Shown here: one piece after another, positions 1 through 12,600 of the stretch
Position numbering within the stretch: position 1 is the stretch's first letter
How the letters are laid out: every line of letters starts with the position of its first letter
Origin: Aptenodytes patagonicus
Lineage: Eukaryota > Chordata > Aves > Sphenisciformes > Spheniscidae
Assembly: GCF_965638725.1 (NCBI RefSeq)
Contig: NC_134982.1
Location: 75,406,155 to 75,470,154 of the forward strand
Direction of reading: 5' to 3'
DNA length: 64,000 nucleotides
Translations under genes and position numbers: made by a program
The notes under the pieces: generated by a model
The model's database searches: none
What the model was told of the DNA's origin: nothing
The model's input: only the letters and a program-made list of their open reading frames with translations

Positions 1-564
1 CTTTTGCAATGTAAATGTAAATATACTCATATACCAAAGTGCCTTGGGTTTAAAGAAGTCTAACAAACCCTAAAACTTCAGTGGTCCACAAAGAGCAGAA
101 GGATTGGAAAAAGGGAAATGCAATTAATAGTACAGGTTGCAAGAAAAAACTTACCACCATAACTTTAAAAGCAAAAGGGCTCTTATCTAATTAGTAGTGA
201 CTTTTTTTCCCTGTAGTTTCTTTCTAAGTTGGTCCTCAACACTCCTCAAGCAAAGGAAGGGCAAAAGGGGGACAATTCTGAGCAAGATTAGTACAAATAC
301 TTAAACAAAGGATTCGCACAATTTTGAAGCTCAGGAAGACCTCTGCCTAGTAACTTTGAAATCCAAAGCTTACAAGAAATTTATTGGCATGATATTAACT
401 TTTGTTTGAAAACAGAAAATATAGCTATGCATTTGCAACACATAACTTTGAAAACTCCCTGAGAGGGAATAAACTGATTCTATCCATACAATGCATCATG
501 TGTATGAGAAAACCGAAACTGTGATAGAAACAACTGAAGAGATAATATGTAGCTTGAGCTATAC
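1..564 (-). other. IFT74 intron 18, partial
   Basis: AT-rich intron sequence downstream of exon 18. I see no exon, repeat or RNA gene here. A short TNLER-like reading at about 200-245 was examined and rejected. Confidence 0.6.
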
Positions 565-690
565 CTGAGAATGTGTCTCATTCTCTTGCAACTCTCTCTT
601 TAGTGTCTCATACTCTGTATTCAAGTGTTCCATTATTGTCTTGAAAGCATGGCTACGTTTTGTTAATTTTTCTTTGTCATCCTGGAGTCT
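565..690 (-). CDS. IFT74: IFT74 exon 18 (residues 499-540), last one in window
   Basis: A 126-nt phase 0-0 exon encoding [20 protein letters not shown] through [14 protein letters not shown]. The acceptor is CCAACTAG and the donor is TCTCAG|GTATAG. In the family the next residues begin LTNLERKW; no such exon with a usable acceptor exists in 1-564. Confidence 0.95.
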
Positions 691-3600
691 CTAGTTGGAA
701 AAAAACCAACACAAACTGATTAATGGATGAGTTCATTTGCTGTGGCCTACAGACAAATTATTTTAATTCAGCTTTCAAGATGCTACTTTTTCTTCCTTTC
801 AGAACAAGATCATATGCATAAAGCACCACAGAATCATAGAATCATTAAGGTTGGAAAAGACCTCTAAGATCATCGAGTCCAACCATCAACCCAACACCAC
901 CATGCCCACTAAACCATGTCCCTAAGTGCCTCATCTACACGTCTTTTAAATATTTCCAGGGATGGTGACTCAACCAAGAACTCATAAGGATTTTCTCTAG
1001 CAATGCATGCTCCCTCCTAAAGATAATATTCAATGGTTATAACCAAGTTGTAGGCTTAGACTATACTATATCAGCACAAGTGGGAATGCTGATGTTAAGA
1101 ATTTGTAGGAAATTTATCACGTGAAATGGGAAGTGCTTTAGATGGAGTTTGTCTTGTCGAGCAAATACACACAGAATAGATTTTTCTTTTTTGTTTGGGT
1201 TCTGTGGTTAGATTGCTAAATTCAAACTTATGGGTAGTCATAAGTTACAGCAGAAAAGTTCAGATGAATCACTAAAATAAATGGGAAATTTTGTGGAAGG
1301 AAGTTATCAAAAGGTATCCAGCTGATAGCCTGCTACACGTACCTAGTTAGTAAGTCACATATATAAGCAGAGATTCATTTGGATTCATTTGCACTGCTGC
1401 GCACACCCAGTTTTCAGCTATCAGTCAGTATTCCCAGCCGCAGACCTGGATTCCCTTCCACTAGGTGCTCAAAACCACACAAATTCTGTATAATCCAAGG
1501 TTTCACTCCTTTCATTACCTTTTTCTTCTCTTCTCCTGATGCTTTCAGAGCTGGCAAATTATTATAGACCTCCAACTCAGCTTTTGTTTGTTCAATTTTG
1601 TCTTTAAGAGAAGCCAGTTCATCAACCATCTTGCCCTCCAAGAGTTCCATCTTCTGTAGGTCCATCTGCAGCTTTTGAGTCTCTAGATCACCAGATACAC
1701 AATCTCTAATTAACAGTACTTTTTATTTCATAATACATTGCCCAGTATATAAACGTTTATGCTATACTGAAGCAATACAAACAGCTCCTGAATATTGTTC
1801 TGATTTTGACATTCATGAGAATGTTTATGTGAATGAAAGAAAAAAATTTGATCTTCACAATCATCCCATAAGTCAGATTCCTATATTACAATTACTGTAT
1901 TATAGTCTGTAAGTGAAGAGTAATGAAAATGTGGTGATTTTCTATATCACAGTGTGGTGTTTCTATTGTTAAACTTGTTTATAGCACCAGTCAATTTCGA
2001 GTCTTAAAGCAGTGGTGATACCTTACAAAAAGTTGACTGCAATAATGCAGGCAATTAAATTATTTTTGTTAGTTTTGTAGCATTATGTTGTTTTTATTTA
2101 CGTTGCTTGTATATATGATAAGACTTAGTTTTATGAGACTGAATAGCCAAATCTGCTTTAAACGTTCGCTCTATACAGGAAAACACTTCCGTATCTCCAC
2201 GTAATAAGAACTGTCATAGCTTACAAAATGAGCATGTGCTACAATATACAGCATTTACTTCCAACAATCCTTTAAAAAGAAACAAGAGAGATATAGGTAA
2301 TTAAAGAGGTTACAAGTATGGATGGATTCTGGTATGAGGAGAGATGTAACGACTGAAAGTGTTCAGACATGAGAAGCTTAAGAGAGGACACAATAAAGAT
2401 ACACAAAATAAAAAATATACTTTGATCCAGTTTTGGAGATGTTATCCACCCTGAGTGTGGAAGGACTAGATGTGGCTAGATGGTTTTCTGACCTGCAGCC
2501 TTGTCCTTGTATTTTCTTCATGTGCCTGAACATTTAAACACGTGGCTACCTGATCTTATTTTTCAGAGTTGTGTCTAACTCAGAAGAATGATACAAATAA
2601 TGCAGGTTTTTTTCCTACATTCTAAAATACTAGGCAAAGTGGGCTATTGGGAGGGATAAGACAGCACAAAGAAACTTCTCTCAGCATAGACTATATATTT
2701 TGCTCACACACTCAGATTTGTGGTGATCACCTAGAAAAAGGGTAGAAGATTTTCCCCCCAACTTAACCAATGCAGTATAGATCTTTATGGCAGAAGGGAG
2801 TGGATGTGCGTATGTGGCAGAGGGATAGTTCACCTTTCCAAAAACCGTGGGTATGGTTTCCTTAGTGGAATTATTTGGGAAAATATCACCTGATCAAAAC
2901 CCTGTCATAGCAAGATTTTGGTACGCATCTCTCCTTTTGTGTATTTATGCCATATACTCATTTTTAGAGTGAAATGTTGGCTTTAATCAACACTTCTGAC
3001 TTATTACAGTCTGCTTTGGTGATTTCTTTAGGAACCTCAAAATAAAGAAAAAGACAAGCCAAGATTTTTGTGTATAATATGTAATTATCCTGAGGAATGC
3101 GCTTCCATAAGGTAAGATTGAAAGGGTCCTGTATGTGCAAAGAACATTTATATAAATACAAAAAATTTCCATACCAGTAAAAGGAAGGGTTTAAAAATAA
3201 AAAGTTTGGAACTGCATTGCATGTCTGTGATTCAATGTTTATGCTGCCTTCCACCCTAAAGGGCTTAAGAAAACACTTTGCCTGTGTCTAGAATATTTCA
3301 TAACTGCCCATAGTTTCACTTTGAAGTTCCTGGTATTGGTCAATGTCAGATCCTAAAACACGACTGAACAGACCACAGCTCAACTTCTCTTGTTGCTACA
3401 GTGCTGTGGTTTAAAAACAGACAAATGCTTAAGGACCTTAACAAATTAGGGCTTTAACATTAAAAACAGTAAAAAAGAGGATTATAAAATAAAAATAATT
3501 CAAATTGGATAGAAATAGCAGAAAACAACTTTAGATTTTCTTAAGGATTTATTTACACCTAATCACAGCATTTTCACTTTTTATATAGTTGTTCTAATAT

Positions 3601-6600
3601 TTATATTTTGTTATTTTAAAATAATACATAGTTGACTAATTGGGATTTATTTTACATGTAAAGAGTAATAACAATGTAAGTGCCAAAAAGCCAGAAAGGG
3701 TTCTTAAACTGTTCAATCTATATACTGATAAAAACTATGGTGAGGCAGCAATGGGCTGTTCCTATCCATTCACACTTCTCTGGAGAAAAGGGAAGAAACT
3801 GGAATTTTATCCTTATCCAGCAACAGCCTCAATGAAAAAACTCAAAACTAAAAAACCTCAAAACTTCTCTAGGGGAAGAGACAGGAAGAGGATGCAGCCC
3901 AGTTCCTTCTGATACGCCATGAAGTTGCAGCGTCTAGCAGGCAGTGTGTACACAGTAGCAAACCCTCAGACCAAACTACAGTGACCCAGGGAAATGTTTT
4001 TGGGAAACTATGCCATTAGCACTTTTGTTTACTCTTCATGGTTTCCTTTTCTTTTTCTTTTTTTTTTTTTTTTTTTTTAAAAGGGTTCTGCTGGTGGACT
4101 TTTTATATCTTTGTTATGGCAAGAAAATATGGAAATCCAGATTTTAATCACAACAAAAGAATCCTGAAGGTGCCTGTGCTATAATTCAAGTGTTACGAAG
4201 AACTTTAACTGTGCAAACTGAACATTTACTGTATTTTTTAAAGAATCTTAAGTTGTTTATTACAGTATCTGTGACTCCTTGCTTTCAGAAGTTTACTTAT
4301 GAATCATTTAAATGATCTGCTGAAAATTATGTACTGTAACTTCCTTCTCTCCCCTTGCAAAGAAAGAAATATGTCTTTCAATAATGTCTCTATAGCACTA
4401 TGTGCTTCTGGAACATCCTTATATTGTAAAGTAATAAAAATTGATGCTTACATGAAAGAACAAAAAGTCATATTTGAACTTGTAATGTCTGGCCCAGCTT
4501 TATAAACTATGCTAGAACTGCAAAATGAGTATTTGCGGAGAAGCAAACACTGAATGTTCAAACACACAACAGAACAATCAATTTCTGTAACATTTTGTGC
4601 ATAACAATTTCTTATTTGCACGTAACTAATCTGAAGTTACAACACAGGCTCCTATTTTGAAAATTACTACCAAGTACAGCACGTAATAGCCTTCTAACAA
4701 AATGATTTATGGTTCTTAATTCCTGCCCCTTCCTTTCAGCCAAACAAACAAGGAAAGGCTTGCTGAACCAATAGTGATATTGGCAAAGGCTTAGAATTAT
4801 GAGAACAATTCCACTATAAACAGTGCAAATAAAGAACTCAATAGATACTTGTTACGGAAATGAAAGAAAAATACTGTCTGCTTTTTGAAATTACAGGCAA
4901 GATACTGCAGATTCTTACACTTAATTTTAAGTATTTGAATATTCCACAATGAAGTCAAAATGAATATTCACTTTGCAGAATCAAAGACTGAGAATTTGAG
5001 AGCTATTCACTGTTGTTGCCCGTTATTCTCCCATGGTACATACCCCTTTAGAAAAGCACAAACCATAAGTAAGTGCTAATAAGAACTACATTTACAAATA
5101 ATACATGGTTATATAACTGTGGAAGTCTCTACTTCAGTTTATTAAACACTATTTCAAGATTGTGAAAAATGTTTCTTTTGAGGTGAATTTTAGTAAAGTC
5201 AAACTTCTAGCTCAAAGAACTTTGCAGCCCTGTATTAAAATACAGCTGTTTAAAGTATATCTGTGGAAGTAAGCTGATCATTTCCTGATAATAATAAGTG
5301 AAATACTCCTGAGGAATATAAATAACTTGTTACCCACAACAGTTTCAATTTGTCAACTTGCCACTGTATTTTAATATTTGGAGATCACTGATCTTGTAAA
5401 TGTTATTAGTGTAACAACTCAGGTAATTTTAATTTTTTTAAGGAATGAATTTGAAAATTCATTGCTGATCTCACCTGTAATCAGATTCTTAGCAGTGCTC
5501 TGTGATTTCTGCATTTCATTTGATTTGAAAGTAAGGTCTTCCTGCATAATCTTCAGCTCTTGATTGGTGACAGATGAAATTTGTTTCATACGATTCACAT
5601 TCTGTGTGTTACCAATAACAATAATGAGAACATGCTGTATCTTTGAAACAACAAATGGTAACTGGACAAGTAAAAAAACTCTCCTGTCCTAGTACATTGT
5701 CTATTATTTGGCTTTTCTACTACAAAGACTGAAAATAGTGGAAATAATCTGAATTGATTTAAATGTGAATGATTTCCATTCTGCCAACTTTTGATAAAAG
5801 ATGTACTGACAGGCCAATGAAGATTAAACAAAAATGCAGCAAGTATAAACTGTGTTGCCATATCCATCTCTTCTAAAGTAAGTGTCATTGCCTAAAATAT
5901 ACCTTATGGTATACCAAACTGAAAGAGTTAGAAGACAATTAAAATGATGATATAATCAAAGTATTACTCAGCTGAAAGATTTTTCTAAGACAAAAAATCC
6001 ATGGGAACCAAAAATGTTAGAAGAAAAAATGTTTTGAAAGTGCAAAAAAAAGTCAGACTGCAAATGGGAACAATTTCTAAAGTGTTTACATTAAATGTTA
6101 CACAGCAGGGTATTCCAGATGTAATTTTAGTAGATCAGAGAGACGATTGAAATATTGCCACTTACTTAATATTAGTGACAGAATACCCATGAACTGAGAT
6201 TTGCAGACTTTAGGTAAACAAAATATTGCAGTAGTTTTATTTGTAGTATTCTGAAATGTTTATCATGAATGGAATAATGTTCATTATAGCAATGATGATG
6301 AGTTACAGCAATTATGCGAACATTTCTTTTATTCTGGTCACAAGTACAATCTAATATTCGAAACTCTCTCCCCAGAAATGAAAAGAAATTAAATAAATCT
6401 TTCTTTTTTTTTTTTTTAAAACTACAGCTGTACATGGTTTAATGTTTAACTCTCTTAAGAGATTATTATGCAGATACTGAGTGGATAATGTGTAAAAAAC
6501 ACCATCCTTCTTTATCCATTCATTCTCCTGTTCTGTGCTTCTAAACTCCTAGCTTGCCACAGGAGGAGGGAAAGGCACTTACCCTGCTTGAGTGCTCCAG

Positions 6601-9600
6601 GAGTGCAACAATGTTGGCTTCTATTTGGGCCTTTCGTTCCAATTCCTGATTCTTCACCTCTTCAAAAGTCTCAAGAAAATCTAGAGATCAACAAACATGA
6701 TAAAGAAGGCTGCTATTTGCATGGGTACAGCACAAGCCCTTGTCATTTCCAGTCAAAACTTTGTATTAAATTGGTAAGCTGTACAATTTCAGACAGATTA
6801 CTTTAAGATGAATAGTTTATTTAAGAGGCAGGTGGTAGAGTCATTGAAACTTGTCAACTTATGGGTTGGAATGAAAAAGTTCACAATTTTTCCAGACACA
6901 CATATTTGACTGAATAATGACATAAGGTCACCACTTTCTTGGACACTGTTTAGGTGAGAGTTGCCACTCAATGGAAAAGGAGTTTCATCACTATCATTTC
7001 TGACACCTTTCTGAATGCTTGTCCCAGCAGCTGTTGGTCTTCATTTTTCTGAAAGCTATCAAAATGGGCTACTAAATAAAGGAAACAGGTGACTTCACTA
7101 TCTCTAATGGCCTGGACTAAATGCCGAACACTGCTAAGAACCTGAGATCAATATTCACCTGGTATCACCTCTTTCTTTCTGTATGATGTCTCTTTGATAC
7201 ATCTTTAGTTTATGTTCATTCTAGTAAGTGTCCAGCTGAATCTGACAAGACAATTGTAATGGTGGTACGCACTCTGTATTTGTGTCCTAGGCATATTACA
7301 TTGTATTCTTGGTGACAGACATATTGAAAAAAATGTGCTGGAGACATCACATGAACGTCAGAGGTCCATCAAGATGCCACCCAGGGCTATAAGTTATGAG
7401 CATCCCTCTCCTGCTGGCTCTCCTCCTGAAACATGGCTTATATACACAGGAGCACTCAGAAAAAGTAAGAGTTTGCAAACTTTCTGGCTGCATGAAAAAG
7501 GAGAGAAGTGCTTGGTTGAGCAAGAAGCATTAGATAATAGTAAATTCAGGACGGATTATTTGGGAAGAGAGAAAGAAGACAGGAGAAACTACTTAATGGA
7601 AATACTACAAATCCTGAAGGGATGAGGACTGACTAGAGAATTGTGGATCCCAGAGCATCCAGGATTTTTTAAAAATACCTATTTTTTAAATTTCTTTACT
7701 AATAAAACAATTATGGATAAGAAAACTATTGTAATACCTGATATCATCTGCAATGCTGTCCATGGAAGAGTTAACAGAGATGCTTCACAGAGCACAGCTT
7801 CTAAAACTTTTAGAGGGGAAAATGTGCACTATTGGAGCCAGGGGACAATACTAAGATACTACAAAGACTATCTCTGAGGCATAGATTTCAGGATGAAAGA
7901 TACTTGGAATTCTTAGAGGTCAACGAATGGCATTAGACAACACATTTGTAATGTGCACAGCTGATTGCTAAAAATAATGACCAGTTCTGATCCAGATTCA
8001 GTTGGCTCAAAAATAAAGTTTCGGTCCACCTGACGCTGACGAGTAACTGTAGAGAACAGTACTTGGCAAGAATGTAAGAAGGTTTACCTTTTGCCAACGC
8101 TGCTGTGAACTAGTAACCAGAAACATAGTTAAAACCAAAGCTTCAACAGCCTGCAATTGAAAAAAGCTAGCCAAGTCCCAAGTCCTGAATAAGACCATTG
8201 CCAGGTCTGCTTTTCTCCAGTACCCAGGCTGCAAATGAAGCTACCCTTAGAAAGGGAAGTTTTATTTTCTCTCTGTGATGCTCTTTTCCTTCAGAATGAA
8301 TTTGTCTTGTTTTAGCTTACAGACAGCACAATTATACTTTAATAAGAGGAGCAACAATGACAGCTCCAAAAAGAGCTCCTTCTTCAAAGGGAACTTACTG
8401 GATATTTCCTACCATCTGTTGCTGTGAAATACAGACAGGAATTTTCTACACTAAGAAAATATCTGAGCACAACAGAAATAAGGGAAAGGCAGTGAGGAAA
8501 GTAATAGTATTGAAATTCTCACTTAATGTTTGGTGTTTAACACATTGGAGCTGTTGTTTCTTTTTTTGATTAAAAAATCAAGTGGGTAATTTTTACGAAG
8601 AGAATCACTCAGATAAGCTAACACAAAACTTTCAATCACATTTAACTGTTTAGTGCTCTAATAGTGAGCAAAGGCTTCGTTAACATCTGTGTCTTGTGGG
8701 GGTCTGAGCCACTTCTTTTCAACACAACAGATGATGCCATGGCCTTTGAAGCATCTTAGCAAGAGGTCTTAAATAAGCTGATTGCAACATCTTGATAAAC
8801 CTATTTATTTGCTTCTAAGGAAGCTGTAGGCAATGAGGATATTGAGTCTTCCAAGGCATATACGTAGGGAAGGCACAGAAGTGAAATAAAAGCACCTTCA
8901 TGAAAGAAAAGCATTCTCGCACATTCAAAAATATGAAACTTGAGAACAAAACTAAAGCACTTTACATCCACAAATATGTAATCTTATAAAACTGAGCCCA
9001 AAACAGTGGAATTAGGACCTAAGAATTGTATCTATATGATTTGACTAGTGTTTTTCTCCTTTGGCATTCTGGACCTTTTTAGGTGTTTTTTTTCAAACCT
9101 TCTTTGAATTTATTTAGAAACATTAAGTAAGCTCCATATTTACATCTCATCTCATTGTCTTTCTGCAAGCAACTCTCCTTTTCATCACACCTGTCTGATT
9201 GACCTTGTTTCATTTGAGCACTATGTGTTTCACAGTTTCATAAAAAATTGAATGAAAGAGACTGCAAGAGGTCACCTAATTAATTCACTTGCTCCAGAAC
9301 AAAAACAACCGTACGTCAGTAATTCAGATGTTTACCTATACTCTTCTTACAGACAGCTCATGATAGATACTCTATAATCCTTCTGAACAATCTATTCCAA
9401 CGCTTGGTGAGTTTTAATGTTAGAAAGTTTTTTCTAATATCCAACCCAAAATCTTTCTGGAATTATTTCTGTATTACTCCTTTTCTATCCTCCATGTATA
9501 CACAGAGATAGATTATTCACTTATTATTTGAAACAGCTTCTTTACACATTTGACGACTGTCATAAATCCTCTAAAATAAAAGACTTGTTCTTTAATATTT

Positions 9601-12600
9601 CCTTGCAGGTCATGCTTTCTGCGTCCCTCATCAGTCTCTCTTCAGGACTGCCAACCTCCTTCTTTATGTACAGAACTGGAGACAATACTCCAACTGAAGC
9701 CTTTCTCAATGCACAGAGAACAAGATTACTTCATGTGTCTGACAAATTACACTCCTATGTATACCTACTGCTGTGGTATTTTCTCTTCCATGTTAGTGTG
9801 ATACTGCTGAGCCATGTTCACTTTGTCTTCCACTGTAACTCTGAGCCATACCACAGAGCTGTGCCTGATGAACTGCTCCCTATTCCGTATTTTTGCTGTT
9901 GATTACTCTGCCCAAGTTAAATCCTTTTTGAAGTTTCTGTACGTCATTTCTAATCTGCCATAAGTATTTTAAATTCTAACCCTGTCCTCCAACATGATTT
10001 CAGCTTTTCCGATGTAGCATTTTCTGTGAAACCATGTATTTACTCTCTCTCCTGTCATCCAACTGATTAAGAAAAATATTGACTAATCTGAACATCCAAC
10101 ACACTGCAAAACTCTATTCAGTATGTCCTTCCATCTTGGCAGTGAATCCTTCATAATTAATAATTTTTTAATCAAATGCACAGTATAGGTTAACAATGGA
10201 CAATATTTCCCTAACTCGCTTCTAAGAACACCATGAGACAGCAGTAGATGTACTGAAGACAAAGTACACATCAACTGTTGCTCCTCCCTTATTCTGCAAT
10301 ATCTTTCTGTCAAAGAAGGAAATTAGTTGTTTGTTCTTGACAAATCAATACTGTGTTATCCATATTCCTGTTTCTATAACGTTTACAAATTGTTTGCTTG
10401 CTTATTTTTTCCATAATCTTTCTGGAAATTGGTACTAAGCTGACTGGTCTATACTTCCCTGGCTTGCCTTCTTCAAGACAGGTACCATTTTTGCTCTGTT
10501 CTCATCTTTAAGATTCCTGCATGTTCCCCCAAACCTCTCAGTTTATCTCAAACAGCTCTGCAACTGCATCAATATCCTCTGATGAAGCGCAGAAGCAGAA
10601 CCAAAACCCAAAAAGTCAGAAGGATCAGGAGGCCCTGCCTTTCATGGTCTGTATTCGTACTAAAAATCAAGATCAAGTGAGTTTTTGCCCTTCTGCTGCT
10701 CAGGAAATCAGGTAATCGGAAAACGCAGAAGCTCTCTAAGTACGCTCTTATCCATCTTTCCTTATTGTCAGCTGAGACCTTTCTTTCAGTATCATGCTAG
10801 CCATAAGTTATATCAAACATTTTTAGAGAACACTGTTATAAAATGGTATTATATACTTTGGCCTTCATGGCATATTTATTGATCATTTTCCCCTTTTGCT
10901 GAGTAACAGACCAACTTTTTTTGTAAGCTGCCCACTACAGTATATGAGCAATAGGGTATATTTTGAAAACAGTTCTGTTTTCATCCTCTGTTAGTTGCTG
11001 CTGAGGTCTCTACACCATTAGAACCTTTTAATATGGAAGAAAGCTTTAGTAGCATTCATCTTGAATAAACAGATGTGAGAAGCCTTAATTTTAGAGAATT
11101 ATGTGATGTCTATGCTTGTGCATTTTGAAGTTCTGCTTTTAATCAGACCTGAACAGCTGGTTTTATATATCTTATATTTAAATTAATTTTAAAATTAATT
11201 TCAGCCTTGTTTTCATAAAATAAAGCTGTGTTCCTAAGACCTTTAATGCTTGATGAAAAGCCTGGAAAGATGCTCCAAATATTTGTGACTGTCCTGCAAC
11301 CATGGACTTCCGGAGGGTGGACTTTGGCCTGTTCAGGACGCTGGTTGAGAGAGTCCCTTGGGAGACGGTCCTGAAGGGCAAAGGGGTCCAGGAAGGCGGA
11401 CGATCTTCAAGAAGGAAGTCTTAAAGGCGCAGGAGCAGGCTGTCCCTGTACGCCGTAAGAAGAACGGGTGGGGAAGACGACCGGCCTGGCTGAACGGGGA
11501 GCTCTTGCTGGGACTCAGGAAAAAAAGGAGGATTTACCACTTGTGGAAGAAGGGGCAGGCGACTCAAGAAGAGTACAGGGATCTCGTTAGGTCATGCAGA
11601 GAAGAAATGAGAAAGGCAAAAGCCCAGCTAGAACGCAATCTGGCCGCTGTAGTTAAAGACAACAAAAAAAGTTTTTACAAATATATTAATGACAAGAAGA
11701 GAGCCAAGGAGAATCTCCATCCCTTATTGGATGCGGGGGAGAACATTGTCACCGAGGATGAGGAAAAGGCTGAGGTACTCAATGCCTTCTTTGCCTCAGT
11801 CTTTAACAGGCAGACCAGTTATCCTCAGGGCACTCGGCCCCCTGAGCTGGAAGACAGGGACAGCGAGCAGGATGAACCCCCCATAATCCAAGAGGAAGCA
11901 GTCAACGACCTGCTACGCCACCTGGACGCTCACAAGTCTATGGGGCCGGATGGGATCCACCCAAGAGTGCTGAGGGAGCTGGCGGAGGTGCTCGCCAAGC
12001 CGCTTTCCATCATTTATCAGCGGTCCTGGTTAACGGGGGAGGTCCCGGACGACTGGAGGCTTGCCAATGTGACGCCCATCTACAAGAAGGGTCGGAAGGA
12101 GGATCCGGGGAACTACAGGCCTGTCAGCCTGACCTCGGTGCCAGGGAAGATTATGGAGCGGTTCATCGTGAGGGTGCTCACAAGGCATGAGCGGGACAAC
12201 CAGGGGATCCGGCCTAGCCAGCACGGGTTCATGAGAGGCAGGTCCTGCTTGACCAACCTGATCTCCTTCTATGACCAGGTGACCCGCCTAGTGGATGAGG
12301 GAAAGGCTGTGGATGTGGTCTACCTGGACTTCAGTAAGGCCTCTGACACCCTCTCCCACAGCATTCTCCTCGAGAAGCTGGCGGCTCACGGCTTAGACAG
12401 GTGTGCTCTGCGCTGGGTCAAAAACTGGCTGGACGGCCGGGCCCAGAGAGTTGTGGTGAATGGAGTTCAATCCAGTTGGTGGCCGGTCACGAGCGGTGTT
12501 CCCCAGGGCTCAGTTTTGGGGCCGGTCTTATTCAATATCTTTATCAATGATCTGGATGAGGGGATTGAGTGCACCCTCAGTAAGTTTGCAGACGACACCA

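Noticed and set aside
200..245. Minus-strand reading that contains TNLER, like the residues expected after the last visible IFT74 exon.
   Set aside because: There is no acceptor in the right phase, in-frame stops lie just upstream and downstream, and the following residues (NYREKKSLLIR) do not match the conserved family sequence. Chance or a decayed pseudo-exon.
9528..9902. 124-codon plus-strand open frame.
   Set aside because: It lies antisense to the decayed CR1/L3-like element, with no family resemblance or gene signals.
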